64,000 nt of DNA from Pseudomonas sp. R28(2017) (GCF_002112505.1 NZ_NEHW01000013.1:112726-176725), one strand, 5' to 3'. Numbered from the stretch's first letter, positions 14,662-27,183 are shown. Notes: generated by a model from the letters alone, not told the origin. Translations and numbers: made by a program.

Positions 14662-16085
14662 TGCACGGGCCCCAGTTGCAAGGCTGGCAGCTGCGCCAGC
14701 CACTGGGCCTCATCGTCGAGCTGGCGCAGGTCGAGCCACAGGGCGTCGTCATCGATGCGCCCGAGCACCGGCACCGGCAAATCGCGCAAGGCCCGCTCCA
14801 GCACATGCAGGCTGCGCCCGCGCAGTTTCTTCGACACCTGCGGGCGCAGGCACAACGCAGCACTCGGCAGGCGCGCCACCGGCTGGCTGCCACTGCCGAT
14901 CATGCCCAGCGCCGGCTCGACACTGACCTGCCATTGCTCGCCCAGGTGCGCCTTGAGTGCGGGGGCCAGGCGCTCGGCCTGGGCCTGGATCTCGGCCCGG
15001 CTGCGGGTGAGCAGGCGCAGGCTCGGCAAGCGCTCGGCCAGGCGGTCGGGGTTGCGGTACAGCGCCAGCACCGCCTCCAGTGCGGCGAGGGTGATCTTGT
15101 CGACGCGCAATGCGCGCTTGAGCGGGTTTTTCTTGATCCTGGCGATCAGTTCCTTGCGGCCGACGATGATCCCGGCCTGGGGGCCGCCCAGCAGCTTGTC
15201 GCCGCTGAAAGTGACAATATCGGCGCCATCGGCCAGTGCCTGGCGCACCGTCGGTTCGGCGGGCAGGCCCCAGCGGGTGAGGTCGAGCAGGCTGCCGCTG
15301 CCGAGGTCTTCGAGCAGTGGCAGTTCATGCTGGTGGGCGATACGCGCCAGATCGGCCGTCGGGACCTGATGAGTGAACCCCTGGATGCTGTAGTTGCTGC
15401 AGTGCACGCGCATCAGCAGGCCGGTGCGCGGGCCGATGGCCGCTTCATAGTCACGGGCGTGGGTACGGTTGGTGGTGCCGATCTCGTGCAACTTCACCCC
15501 GGCACGGGCCATGATGTCGGGGATGCGGAAGGCGCCGCCGATCTCGATCAGTTCGCCACGGGAGATGATGCCCTCCTTGCGCGCGCCCAGGCTGTTGAGC
15601 GCCAGCAGCACGGCAGCTGCGTTGTTGTTGACCACGGTGACGGCCTCGGCGCCGGTCAGCTCGCGGATCAGGCCTTCGATCAGGTCGTCACGGTCACCAC
15701 GCTTGCCGGTGGCCAGGTCGAATTCAAGGTTGAGCGGGTAGCGGGCGGCAGTCTGCATGGCCTCGACGGCCTCTTCGGGCAGCAGCGCGCGGCCGAGGTT
15801 GGTGTGCAGCACGGTGCCGGTGAGGTTGAACACGCGGCGGACCTGGCTGCGCTGCTGGATGGCAAGGCGTTCGCCGGTACGGCCGAGGAGGATTTCCGGG
15901 GCCAGCTCGGCACTGCCGAGTTCGCCGCTGAGGGCCGGGGCGCGCAGGTCGTCGAGCAATTGCCTGAGGGTGGCCAGTACGGCGTCGCGGCCATGGCGGT
16001 CGACCAGCGGCAGGCATGCCGGGTGGCGCAGAAGCGTGTCGATGGAGGGCAGGCGTGGGGTGTCGCTGGCGAGGCTGGAAGACAT
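14658..16085 (-). CDS. selA: L-seryl-tRNA(Sec) selenium transferase SelA
   Basis: A 475-residue PLP enzyme that turns Ser-tRNA(Sec) into Sec-tRNA(Sec) using selenophosphate. Visible landmarks are the N-terminal tRNA-binding part (PSIDTLLRHP...), NLTGTVLHTNLGRALLPEEA, NNNAAAVLLALN, the PLP-lysine segment FSGDKLLGGPQAGII, and RALRVDKITLAALEAVL. The length matches the family. The ATG is at 16083-16085, and the stop overlaps the selB GTG by four bases. A REP pair separates it from fdhE upstream, so it may have its own promoter or rely on read-through from the fdn genes. Confidence 0.96.
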   Translation of the reverse strand: MSSSLASDTPRLPSIDTLLRHPACLPLVDRHGRDAVLATLRQLLDDLRAPALSGELGSAELAPEILLGRTGERLAIQQRSQVRRVFNLTGTVLHTNLGRALLPEEAVEAMQTAARYPLNLEFDLATGKRGDRDDLIEGLIRELTGAEAVTVVNNNAAAVLLALNSLGARKEGIISRGELIEIGGAFRIPDIMARAGVKLHEIGTTNRTHARDYEAAIGPRTGLLMRVHCSNYSIQGFTHQVPTADLARIAHQHELPLLEDLGSGSLLDLTRWGLPAEPTVRQALADGADIVTFSGDKLLGGPQAGIIVGRKELIARIKKNPLKRALRVDKITLAALEAVLALYRNPDRLAERLPSLRLLTRSRAEIQAQAERLAPALKAHLGEQWQVSVEPALGMIGSGSQPVARLPSAALCLRPQVSKKLRGRSLHVLERALRDLPVPVLGRIDDDALWLDLRQLDDEAQWLAQLPALQLGPVQ

Positions 16086-16126
16086 GCAGTACTACCTTGG
16101 ACTGATCCGTTGTCTGTTCTGCCCTT

Positions 16127-16210
16127 TTCGCGGGCAAGCCCGCTCCCACAGGGTTCTCCACAGGTCTGGGCGCCTGCCCAGTTGTTAGTGGGAGCGGGTT
16201 TACCCGCGAA
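16127..16210. repeat. REP pair between fdhE and selA
   Basis: TTCGCGGGCAAGCCCGCTCC from 16127 and the inverse GTGGGAGCGGGTTTACCCGC to about 16207 flank a spacer of some 40 nt. It fills most of the 162-nt gap between fdhE and selA and could fine-tune read-through from the fdn genes into the sel genes. Confidence 0.88.
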
Positions 16211-16247
16211 GCAGGCGACTCGGTATTACAGTGTAGACACTCCCCTA

Positions 16248-17168
16248 CTATCCAGGTGCGAGCATCAGGTTGGGTGCCAGGCGATGGAAGCCCTCCTCGT
16301 CCAGGCGGATATCCAGCGCCAGGCTGGCCAGGTCGTCGGCCAGCGGCTCGGCCGCCGCATCGTTTTCCAGATAATTCTGCTTCAGGTAACTCTCGCACCC
16401 CGGGCAACATTCGGCCCGTAGCGGCGCCTTGCCCGGCGCATGTCGATCGTCTTCGAGGCTGGTGTAACGCAAGTCCTTGCTCGACTCGCAATACACACAC
16501 TTGACCCGCACCACATGCCACTCGCAAGCACACAGCGAACAGGCCAGGTAACGCAACCCGTTGTGCTTGCCACGGTTACGTACCACGCCGGCCATCGCCG
16601 GCGAACCGCAGGCCGGGCACTGCGCCAGACTACCGGCGGGCTTGAGTTCAGGGGCCGGCAGCGCCAGCAACCAGCTCGACCAGGCGGCCTGCAGGGCGGC
16701 GCCAATGAATGGCACCAGCGCCGCTGGCAGCGCATCGTACTGCCCGCCAAGCAAAGCGATACCCCAGCCTTTTCGTTCGCTGTCGTCACTGTCGCGCAGG
16801 GTTTGCAGCGCCTCGCCCAGCGCGCCGTTGGCCTCGCTGTCGAAGTGCATGAGCAAGGCCTGCAACCAGACCAGCCACGGCCCCTCACGCACCAGGCTGT
16901 CAGCTGCCAGCGGTGGCAGGCCATGACTTATGCACAGGCACTGCCGCTCTTCGGCCACAGGCAAGCCGCCGGGAGGGTTATCCACAAGCTGCTGCTGGAC
17001 GCGGCACAGCTGTGCGATCAGGCGCAGGTAATCACCCAGGGCGTTGCCTTCGGCCAGGTGGTCCAGGCGCTCGGCGCGCAGTGCAAACAGGTTGGCAGGC
17101 GGCAGATGCAGAAACGGCGGCATCACCGCCGACGCTTCGATCTGCCCTGGTTCGAGTATCGTGCTCAA
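16248..17168 (-). CDS. fdhE: Formate dehydrogenase accessory protein FdhE
   Basis: A 306-residue cytoplasmic protein needed for respiratory formate dehydrogenase biogenesis. Four cysteine pairs form the rubredoxin-like metal sites of the family: CPACGS, CSLCAC, CVYC and CPGC, all in the C-terminal half (about residues 184-265). The start is TTG at 17166-17168, with GGA seven bases upstream and the fdnI stop four bases before it. No ATG fits this position. It completes the fdnGHI-fdhE unit. Confidence 0.93.
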   Translation of the reverse strand: MSTILEPGQIEASAVMPPFLHLPPANLFALRAERLDHLAEGNALGDYLRLIAQLCRVQQQLVDNPPGGLPVAEERQCLCISHGLPPLAADSLVREGPWLVWLQALLMHFDSEANGALGEALQTLRDSDDSERKGWGIALLGGQYDALPAALVPFIGAALQAAWSSWLLALPAPELKPAGSLAQCPACGSPAMAGVVRNRGKHNGLRYLACSLCACEWHVVRVKCVYCESSKDLRYTSLEDDRHAPGKAPLRAECCPGCESYLKQNYLENDAAAEPLADDLASLALDIRLDEEGFHRLAPNLMLAPG

Positions 17169-17172
17169 GCGT

Positions 17173-17829
17173 TCATCCTTCTTTGCGTCCGTGATTGCCC
17201 GGGGTCTTGTCGCCGGTCACTTCGCGGTACCACAGCTCATGGTGCTTGCGTGCCCAGGCGCGGCTGACCCAGCCATGCAGCATGGCGCCGACCGAGCCCT
17301 TGATCCAGATGCCGGCGTAGATGTGCACGATGATGCTGAGGATCAGCACGAACGCCGCCAGGGCATGGGCCAGCGCCGACAGGCGAATGACCTCGATGCC
17401 GAACAGGTGGCTGAAATACGCGCGCCAGATCACCACGCCGCTGAGCAGCAGCACCAGCATGCACGCCAACAGGGTCCAGAACAGCAGCTTCTGCCCGGCG
17501 TTGTATTTGCCGATCGGCGGTACGCCCTCCTCCTTGTTCAGCATCACCCGGTCCACGCGGCGCAGCCAGAGGCGGTCGTTGGCGGTGATGAAGTTGGCGC
17601 GCCAGAAACGGAACACCAAGCCGAGGAAGAACACGAACATCGCCACGCCCAGGAACGGGTGCAGGATGCGCGTCCACGGCCCGCCGCCGAACAGATGGCT
17701 GAGCCAGAACAGTGCCGGGTGGAACAGCGCCAGCCCGGAGAGCCCCGCCGTCATGAACAGGATCGCGACGATCCAGTGGTTGGTCCGTTCGTTGGCGTTG
17801 TAGCGCAGGATGGGTTTGTTGTCGTTCAT
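17173..17829 (-). CDS. fdnI: Formate dehydrogenase gamma subunit, cytochrome b556
   Basis: A 218-residue membrane protein with four hydrophobic helices. The conserved histidines include NERTNHWIVAILF near the N-terminus and ALAHALAAFVLILSIIVHIYAG near residues 150-175. These bind haem b and pass electrons from formate to quinone. The start ATG at 17827-17829 overlaps the fdnH stop by four bases (ATGA). It anchors the catalytic subunits on the periplasmic face. Confidence 0.95.
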   Translation of the reverse strand: MNDNKPILRYNANERTNHWIVAILFMTAGLSGLALFHPALFWLSHLFGGGPWTRILHPFLGVAMFVFFLGLVFRFWRANFITANDRLWLRRVDRVMLNKEEGVPPIGKYNAGQKLLFWTLLACMLVLLLSGVVIWRAYFSHLFGIEVIRLSALAHALAAFVLILSIIVHIYAGIWIKGSVGAMLHGWVSRAWARKHHELWYREVTGDKTPGNHGRKEG

Positions 17830-18776
17830 GGCCGCTGCTCCCCTTGCCCACCGGGCTTGGTCGGGTCATAGACATGCACCGACGGGTCGACCTGATGCAC
17901 GCTTTCGTCCGGCGGTGTGGGGTGTTCGTCCTCTTCCACCCGCTGTGGCCCCACCCGCACGTAGTGGAAGAACCCGGCCAGCACCGCGGCGCCCATGGCC
18001 AGCAGCGCCAGCGGTTTGGTGAAGCCCTTCCACAACCCCACCAGCGGGCTGATCACCGGCTGGTCCGGCAGGCCGGCGTACAGCTTGGGCGTGTCGGCAT
18101 GGTGCAGCACATACATCACGTGGGTGCCGCCGACGCCGTCCGGGTCGTACAGCCCGGCCTTGTCGTAACCGCGCGACTTGAGGTCGACGATGCGCTCGGC
18201 GGCATGCACTTTCATCTCGTCCTTGCTGCCGAACACGATCGCCCCGGTCGGGCAGGTCTTCACGCAAGCGGGTTCCAGGCCCACGCTTACGCGGTCGGAA
18301 CACAGGGTGCACTTGTACGCCTTGTGGTCCTTCTGCGAGATGCGCGGGATGTTGAACGGGCAGCCGGTGATGCAGTAGCCGCAACCGATGCAGTGGTCCT
18401 GGTTGAAGTCGACGATGCCGTTGGCGTGCTTGATGATCGCCCCCGGGCTCGGGCATGCCTTCAGGCAACCTGGGTCGGCGCAGTGCATGCAGCCGTCCTT
18501 GCGGATCAGCCACTCCAGGTTGCCGTCGTCGCGCTCGTGCTCGGTGAAGCGCATCAGGGTCCAGGTCTCGGCGGTGAGGTCCTGGGGGTTGTCGTAGGTG
18601 CCGTGGTTGTGGCCGACCTCGTCACGCAGTTCGTTCCACTCGGAACACGCCACCTGGCAGGCCTTGCAGCCGATGCACTTGGTGGTGTCGATCAGCTTGG
18701 CGACCTCCTCCAGCTGGCGTACCGAGGGCGGAACGGTGGTGGTGGCCGAGCGGGCGATGATGTCTTGGCTGGCCAT
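17826..18776 (-). CDS. fdnH: Formate dehydrogenase beta subunit, iron-sulfur protein
   Basis: The 316-residue protein has four ferredoxin-type cysteine clusters in order: CIGCKACQVACSEWN, CMHCADPGCLKACP, CIGCGYCITGCPFNIPRI, and CTLCSDR...CVKTCPTGAI. A C-terminal membrane anchor (PLALLAMGAAVLAGFFHYV) follows near residues 256-274. It wires the molybdenum subunit to the cytochrome. The ATG overlaps the fdnG stop by one base (TGATG), and its own stop overlaps fdnI. Confidence 0.96.
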   Translation of the reverse strand: MASQDIIARSATTTVPPSVRQLEEVAKLIDTTKCIGCKACQVACSEWNELRDEVGHNHGTYDNPQDLTAETWTLMRFTEHERDDGNLEWLIRKDGCMHCADPGCLKACPSPGAIIKHANGIVDFNQDHCIGCGYCITGCPFNIPRISQKDHKAYKCTLCSDRVSVGLEPACVKTCPTGAIVFGSKDEMKVHAAERIVDLKSRGYDKAGLYDPDGVGGTHVMYVLHHADTPKLYAGLPDQPVISPLVGLWKGFTKPLALLAMGAAVLAGFFHYVRVGPQRVEEDEHPTPPDESVHQVDPSVHVYDPTKPGGQGEQRP

Positions 18777-21700
18777 CAGAGTTTCTCCACTTTGACGAGG
18801 AACGACTTGGACTCCGGCGTCTGGGTGTTACCGTCACCGAGGAACGGCACCAGGGTGTTGGTCAGGTAGCCATGCCGCGTGGTCCCGGTGAAGCCCCAGT
18901 GCAGCGGGATGCCGATCTGGTGGACGGTCTGGTTGTTGACCTGCAGCGGGCGAATCCGCTTGGTCACCACGGCCACCGCATCGATGTGCCCACGCTTGCT
19001 CGACACCCGCACCCGGTCACCCGCCTTGATGCCTTTCTCGTTCGCCAGCACCTCGCCGATCTCGACGAACTGCTCGGGCTGGGCGATGGCGTTGAGGCGG
19101 CAGTGCTTGCTCCAGAAGTGGAAGTGCTCGGTCAGCCGGTAGGTGGTCGCCGCATAGGGGAACTCGTCGTGCTTGCCGAGGGTGTCCCACACCGAATCAA
19201 AGATCCGCCCGGCCGGGTTGCTGGTGGCCTTCTTGTTCTGCGGATGCAGCGGGTTGATGCCAATCGGCGTCTCGAACGGCTCGTAGTGCTCGGGGAACGG
19301 GCCTTCGGCCATCTTGTCGATGGCGAAGAACCGCGCCACGCCTTCGGGGTTCATGATGAAGGGGTTCATCCCCGCTTCAGGCGGCGAGTCGACCTTGAAG
19401 TCGGGCACGTCGGTGCCGGTCCAGGCCTTGCCGTTCCACCACACCAGGCGCTTCTTCTCCGGGTCCCACGGTTTGCCTTGCGGGTCGCTGGACGCACGGT
19501 TGTAGAGGATGCGGCGGTTGGCCGGCCAGGCCCAGGCCCAGTTCTGCACCTGGTGCATGCCGTACGGGTCGCTGTTGTCACGGCGGGCCATCTGGTTGCC
19601 CTGCTCGGTCCAACAGCCGGCGAAAATCCAGCAGCCAGACGCGGTGCTGCCGTCGTCCTTCAGCTGACCGAAGCCAGACAATTGCTGGCCGGCCTTGAGC
19701 GTGGCACCGGTGGCGTCGGTGAGGTCGGTGACTGCCCAGCCGTTCATCTCCTTGGCCAGCTCCTCAGGCGATGGCTCTTCAGGGATCTTGTACGGCCAGT
19801 GGATGTTCATCATGGCGTCGGGATAGGCGCCGCCCTCGGCCTGGTAGCGCTTGCGCAGGCGAATGAACAACTCGCTCATGATCTGCACGTCGGTGCGGGT
19901 CTCGCCCGGGCCGTCAGCGCCCTTCCAGTGCCACTGCAGCCAGCGGCTGCTGTTGACCAGCGAACCGTCCTCCTCGGCGAAACAGGTGGTGGGCAGGCGG
20001 ATCACCTCGGTCTGGATATTGGCCGTGTCGACGTCGTTGAACGGCCCGGCATTGCGCCAGAACTCCGAGGTTTCGGTGGCCAGCGGGTCCATGATCACCA
20101 GCCACTTGAGCTTGCCGAGGGCCGCAGTGACGCGGTTCTTGTCCGGCAACGCGGCGATCGGGTTGAAGCCCTGGCACATGTAACCATTGACCTTGCCCTG
20201 GCTCATCATCTCGAACATGCGCAGCACGTCGTAGGCCGGCACGTCGAGCTTGGGCAGCCAGTCATAGCCCCAGTTGTTTTCCGCGGTTGCGTTCGGCCCG
20301 TACCAGGCCTTCATCAGGCTGACGTGGAACTTGCCGTAGTTCTGCCAGTACGACAGTTGCCCTGGGCGCAGCGGCTTCGACGCACGCTTGTCGATGTAGG
20401 TGGCGTAGTCCTGCTCGGCGTCGCCGGCCAGGGTCAGGTAGCCCGGCAGCGAGTTGGACAGCAGGCCCAGATCGGTCAGGCCCTGGATGTTGGAGTGCCC
20501 GCGCAAGGCGTTGACCCCGCCACCCGGCATGCCGACGTTGCCCAGCAGCAGCTGGACCATGGCCGCACTGCGGATGATCTGCGCGCCGATGGAATGCTGC
20601 GTCCAGCCGAGCGCGTAGAGGATCGTCATGGTCTTGCCCGGTACCGAGCAGGTGGCGATCTCTTCCCAGACCTTCATCATGGCGTCCTGCGGCATGCCGC
20701 AGGTCATGCTCGCCAGCTCCGGGGTGTAGCGGCTGTAGTGCTGTTTCATCAACTGGAACACGCAGCGCGGGTGCTGCAAGGTCGGGTCGACCTTGGCGAA
20801 GCCGTCCTCGCCCAGCTCGTAACCCCAGCCGGATTTATCCGCGTACACGCGCTTGGCCTCGTCGTAGCCGCTGAACAGCCCGTCCTCGAAGCCATAGTTC
20901 TCTTTGACGATGAACGACACGTCGGTGTAGTTGCGCACGTACTCGTGCTGGATCTTGTCGGTGCTCAGCAGGTAATTGATCAGCCCGCCCATGAAGGCGA
21001 TGTCGGTACCGGTACGGATCGGCGCGTAGTAGTCCGCCACCGAGGCGGTACGGGTAAACCGCGGGTCGACCACGATCAGCCGCGCCTGGTTGTGCGCCTT
21101 GGCTTCGGTCACCCATTTGAAGCCGCACGGGTGCGCTTCTGCTGCGTTGCCACCCATCACCAGGACCAGATTCGCGTTGGCGATATCGGACCAATGGTTG
21201 GTCATGGCGCCACGGCCGTACGTCGGGGCAAGACTTGCCACCGTCGGGCCATGTCAGACACGTGCCTGGTTGTCGAACCCCAGCATGCCTGTTGCGCGGA
21301 CGACCTTGTGGGTCAGGTAGCCGGCCTCGCTGGAGGCGGCGGAAGCAGCGAGGAAACCGGTGGTAAGCCAGCGGTTGACGGTTTGCCCCTGGGCGTTCTT
21401 CTCGATGAAGTTGGCGTCGCGGTCCTTTTTCATCAGGTCGGCGACGCGGTCCAGCGCCTCGTCCCAGCTGACCCGCACCCACTCATTGCTGCCCGGCTTG
21501 CGCATCTCTGGGTACTTGAGGCGGCTGGGGCTGTGGATAAAGTCGAGCAGGCCGGCACCTTTCGGGCACAGGGTGCCGCGGTTGACCGGGTGATCGGCGT
21601 CGCCTTCGATGTGGATGATGTTCTGTTTGACGTTTTTGCCCGCATCACCCTGGCTGTACATGATCAGGCCGCAGCCGACCGAGCAGTAGGGGCAGGTGTT

Positions 21701-21844
21701 GCGGGTTTCCTTCGTGTGCGCCAGCTTGAAGTGACGCACCTGCTCGGCGAAGGCCGGCGTCGGGACCATGCCCAACGCCGCCAGGCTCGAACCTCCAAGG
21801 CCGACAGCGGCGACCTTGAAGAACTGCCGACGGTTGAGATCCAT
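18776..21844 (-). CDS. fdnG: Selenocysteine-containing formate dehydrogenase alpha subunit
   Basis: The gene encodes about 1,022 residues, with an in-frame TGA at 21254-21256 read as selenocysteine 197 in the context RVUHGPTVASLAP. A twin-arginine signal (NRRQFFK, residues 4-10) sends the folded molybdoprotein to the periplasm. Residues 51-58 (CPYCSVGC) start the [4Fe-4S] site, and the rest follows the bis-MGD oxidoreductase layout, for example VMGGNAAEAHPCGFKW, GWTQHSIGAQ and GGGVNALRGHSNIQG. The ATG at 21842-21844 has CAGGAG upstream. Reading the TGA as a stop would wrongly split the gene in two; the SECIS hairpin and the linked selABC genes support recoding. The length matches E. coli FdnG/FdoG. 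Confidence 0.97.
21215..21256 (-). promoter_or_regulatory. Bacterial SECIS element with the recoded UGA of fdnG
   Basis: Downstream of the UGA (21254-21256, minus strand) the RNA reads ACGGUGGCAAGUCUUGCCCC, forming a hairpin with a GGC/GCC upper stem and an AAGUCU loop region at about 21231-21236. The apical loop is about 18-23 nt after the UGA, the spacing SelB needs. The loop resembles that of the E. coli fdnG SECIS. Confidence 0.85.
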
Positions 21845-22042
21845 CGTGCACTCCTGATCAGGTTTGGACGCACGGAACATGGCCGGCGCCTCTTGGTAGT
21901 CACGGTGGCGGCTTTTTGATGGCTGCCAATAGGTAAGACTAGTCAAGAAACGAGAAGGTGCGATGACATGGGTCAGGGGTGTGGGGATTGATTGTGTCTG
22001 GGGGTTGCGTTGGAGCTGCCGGGTGCATGTCTCGGGTTCTAT

Positions 22043-22097
22043 GGCGCCTGTGAGACCGAGCGCCGCCCGCGCGGCGGCGCTCGATCTCACAGGCGCC
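22043..22097. repeat. Large palindrome with 25-bp arms, REP-like second class
   Basis: The left arm GGCGCCTGTGAGACCGAGCG then CCGCC (22043-22067) and the right arm (22073-22097) are reverse complements at 24 of 25 positions around a CGCGC centre. It differs in sequence from the REP unit seen elsewhere in the window. It could be a different repeat class, a cruciform-forming site or an mRNA stabiliser. Confidence 0.85.
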
Positions 22098-22159
22098 AAA
22101 CATGTTGTGGCGAGCACCTGGCAGCCCTCACCTTCTCTTCTGGCAGGCACACCAGCCAT

Positions 22160-22190
22160 AAAAAAACCCAGAGCAACTGCCCTGGGTTTC
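22160..22190 (-). terminator. ssb: Intrinsic terminator of ssb
   Basis: On the minus strand AACCCAGGGCAGTTGCTCTG then GGTT forms a stem of about eight pairs and runs into seven Ts. It starts about 30 nt after the ssb stop. Confidence 0.85.
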
Positions 22191-22218
22191 TGGTCTAGCT
22201 AGACGCCTAACCGCTCAA

Positions 22219-22761
22219 TCAGAACGGAATATCGTCATCAAAGCTGTCAAAGTCAGCCGCTGGCTGCGGCGCAGGCTGCTGCGGCGCCGGGCGCTGTTGC
22301 TGCTGCGGGCGCTGGGCCTGCTGGCGTGGCGGGGCCTGGTTGTACTGTTGCTGCTGGCCGCCACCGTAGTTGCCGCCACCCTGGTTGTACGGATCGCCGC
22401 CCTGCTGCTGGCCCTGCGGACGGCCGCCGAGCAGCTGCATGGTGCCGTTGATGTCGACGATGATCTCGGTGGTGTAGCGCTTGATGCCGTCCTTTTCCCA
22501 CTCGCGGGTCTGCAGCTTGCCTTCGATGTAGCACTGCGAACCTTTGCGCAGGTACTCGCCGGCGATTTCGGCAACCTTGCCGAACAGCGACACACGGTGC
22601 CACTCGGTACGCTCGACCTTCTGGCCCGACTGCTTGTCGGTCCACTGCTCGCTGGTGGCCAGGCTCAGGTTGGTCACGGCGTTACCGTTGGGCAGGTAGC
22701 GGACTTCGGGATCCTGGCCACAGGTGCCGACCAGAATGACTTTGTTAACCCCACGGGCCAT
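22219..22761 (-). CDS. ssb: Single-stranded DNA-binding protein
   Basis: The 180-residue protein has the OB-fold core at residues 1-110 (ARGVNKVILVGTCGQDPEVRY, NLSLATSEQW, RTEWHRVSLFGKVAEIAGEYL). A flexible Gln/Gly/Pro-rich linker follows, then the acidic protein-interaction tip DDDIPF. It coats single-stranded DNA and recruits repair and replication partners through the tip. It lies 9 nt after the MFS gene on the same strand and is followed by an intrinsic terminator. I looked for a LexA box toward uvrA and did not find a clear one. Confidence 0.97.
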   Translation of the reverse strand: MARGVNKVILVGTCGQDPEVRYLPNGNAVTNLSLATSEQWTDKQSGQKVERTEWHRVSLFGKVAEIAGEYLRKGSQCYIEGKLQTREWEKDGIKRYTTEIIVDINGTMQLLGGRPQGQQQGGDPYNQGGGNYGGGQQQQYNQAPPRQQAQRPQQQQRPAPQQPAPQPAADFDSFDDDIPF

Positions 22762-22770
22762 AACGTTCTC

Positions 22771-24165
22771 CTAGGCTTCGCACGCCGAAGAGGCTGGATT
22801 CACCAGTCGCTCGAGGGTCGCACGGTCCAAAATTTTCGTATCCAGTTTGATATAGATGGCGGATTCGTCTGCCACCACCACGGCGTCGGTCACACCCGGC
22901 ACGGCCATCAGGCGCTCGGTCAAGCCGGCTTCCCGAACGGCCTCTGGCGTCAGCGGCATGCGCAGGCTGGTCACATAGGGTGGCTCGTTCATGCGCAAGG
23001 CGACGACCAACCAGATGGCACACAAGATTGCGCAACCGAGGAACACCAAGTTCAGCCCGCCGTGCTGGAACAGCCAGCCACCCAGGATGCCTCCCAAGGC
23101 AGCGCCGAGGAACTGGCTGGTGGAGTACACCCCCATCGCCGTCCCCTTGCCACCAGCAGGCGACACCTTGCTCACCAGCGAAGGCAACGAGGCCTCCAGC
23201 AGGTTGAATGCGGTAAAGAATACCACGGTGCCAATCACCAGTCCGCGCAAACCGTCAGCCCACTGCCAGAAGAACACTTCCGTCAGCAGCAGGACACTGA
23301 CCGCTCCGGCCAGGACACGTTTCATCTTGCGCTTTTTTTCGCCGTAGATGATGAACGGGACCATTGCAAAAAATGAGATGAACAACGCGGTCAGGTACAC
23401 CCACCAGTGCTGCTCTTTCGGCAGGCCGCCGCGCTCGACGAAGGCCAGCGGCAGTGCGACGAAGCTGGCCATGAGGATGGCGTGGAGGATGAAGATACCC
23501 ACGTCCAGGCGCAGAAGGTCCGGATGGCGCAGGGTCGGGCCGATGGCCTGGCGCGCCACACCGGATTCGCGGTGCTGCAAAATACTGTGGGTGTTGGGCA
23601 CGACGAAGGCGATCAGCAGGATGCCGACCAGGGCAAGTCCTGCAGTGGCCAGAAACAATCCTGACAAACCAAAGGCACTTGTGAGCAATGGGCCGACAAC
23701 CATGGCCACGGCGAACGACAAACCGATGCTCATGCCGATCATGGCCATGGCCTTGGTCCGGTGCTGCTCGCGGGTCAGGTCGGACAACAGTGCCATGACC
23801 GCAGCGGAAATCGCCCCGGCGCCCTGCAGGATCCGCCCGGCGATCACGCCCCAGATGGAGTCGGCCTGGGCCGCCAATACGCTGCCCAGGGCGAAGACCA
23901 CCAGCCCCAGGTAAATCACCGGGCGACGGCCGATGCGGTCGGAAATCATCCCGAACGGGATCTGCAATACTGCCTGGGTCAGGCCATAGGCGCCAATGGC
24001 CAGGCCGATCAGCGCGGGCGTGGCGCCGGCCAGGTCCATGCCGTAGGTGGCCAGCACCGGCAAGACCATGAACATGCCCAGCATACGAAAGGCAAAGACC
24101 AGGGCCAGGCCGCCAGCAGCGCGGGTTTCGCCGCTGCTCATGCGCTCGTTGTGGGTGTCGTGCAT
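22771..24165 (-). CDS. MFS transporter with a C-terminal YAM-like domain (YajR type)
   Basis: The 464-residue product has twelve membrane segments (residues about 15-390) with motif-A-like GMISDRIGRRPVIYLG after helix 2. A C-terminal soluble domain of about 70 residues follows (LTERLMAVPGVTDAVVVADESAIYIKLD), resembling the ferredoxin-like YAM domain of E. coli YajR. The ATG at 24163-24165 has GAGG seven bases upstream. It sits between uvrA (divergent) and ssb (9 nt downstream, probably co-transcribed), an order shared with P. aeruginosa. Substrate not known. Confidence 0.9.
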   Translation of the reverse strand: MHDTHNERMSSGETRAAGGLALVFAFRMLGMFMVLPVLATYGMDLAGATPALIGLAIGAYGLTQAVLQIPFGMISDRIGRRPVIYLGLVVFALGSVLAAQADSIWGVIAGRILQGAGAISAAVMALLSDLTREQHRTKAMAMIGMSIGLSFAVAMVVGPLLTSAFGLSGLFLATAGLALVGILLIAFVVPNTHSILQHRESGVARQAIGPTLRHPDLLRLDVGIFILHAILMASFVALPLAFVERGGLPKEQHWWVYLTALFISFFAMVPFIIYGEKKRKMKRVLAGAVSVLLLTEVFFWQWADGLRGLVIGTVVFFTAFNLLEASLPSLVSKVSPAGGKGTAMGVYSTSQFLGAALGGILGGWLFQHGGLNLVFLGCAILCAIWLVVALRMNEPPYVTSLRMPLTPEAVREAGLTERLMAVPGVTDAVVVADESAIYIKLDTKILDRATLERLVNPASSACEA

Positions 24166-24294
24166 GGATAAACCTCGTGTGAACCGGCGGCGATTCTATC
24201 AGTCCGACAGCTTGACGGCATCTACGCGACGCTTTGCCGCGTACTGGCAGCGCGCCGTATACTTCCTTGTTTATGCCCGCCGAGCGAGGCCGCA

Positions 24295-27129
<2,835 letters not shown>

Positions 27130-27147
27130 CGGCTGCCGGTGACATGG

Positions 27148-27183
27148 AAAAGCCCCTGGTACCGTAAGTGCCAGGGGCTTTTT
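27148..27183. terminator. Terminator between uvrA and the ferritin gene
   Basis: AAAGCCCCTGG and CCAGGGGCTTTTT flank an 11-nt loop. T-runs are present on both sides, so it can serve uvrA (plus) and the ferritin gene (minus). Confidence 0.88.

Larger units (their letters stand above)
21845..22218. other. 374-nt intergenic region between divergently unrelated fdnG and ssb units
   Basis: Both neighbours are on the minus strand. The part next to fdnG (21845-22040) must contain its promoter, but I could not pick a convincing -35/-10 pair. The middle holds a large palindrome (22043-22097), and the part next to ssb holds the ssb terminator (22160-22190). No coding frame here has a ribosome-binding site or family resemblance. 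Confidence 0.7.

Noticed and set aside
18776..21844. fdnG as two genes or a pseudogene broken by a stop codon
   Set aside because: The TGA at 21254-21256 is at the Sec position of the family, is followed by a SECIS hairpin, and selA, selB and tRNA-Sec are in the same cluster.
24166..24294. LexA box between the MFS gene and uvrA
   Set aside because: No CTGT-N8-ACAG-type site is visible on either strand in the 129-nt divergent region.
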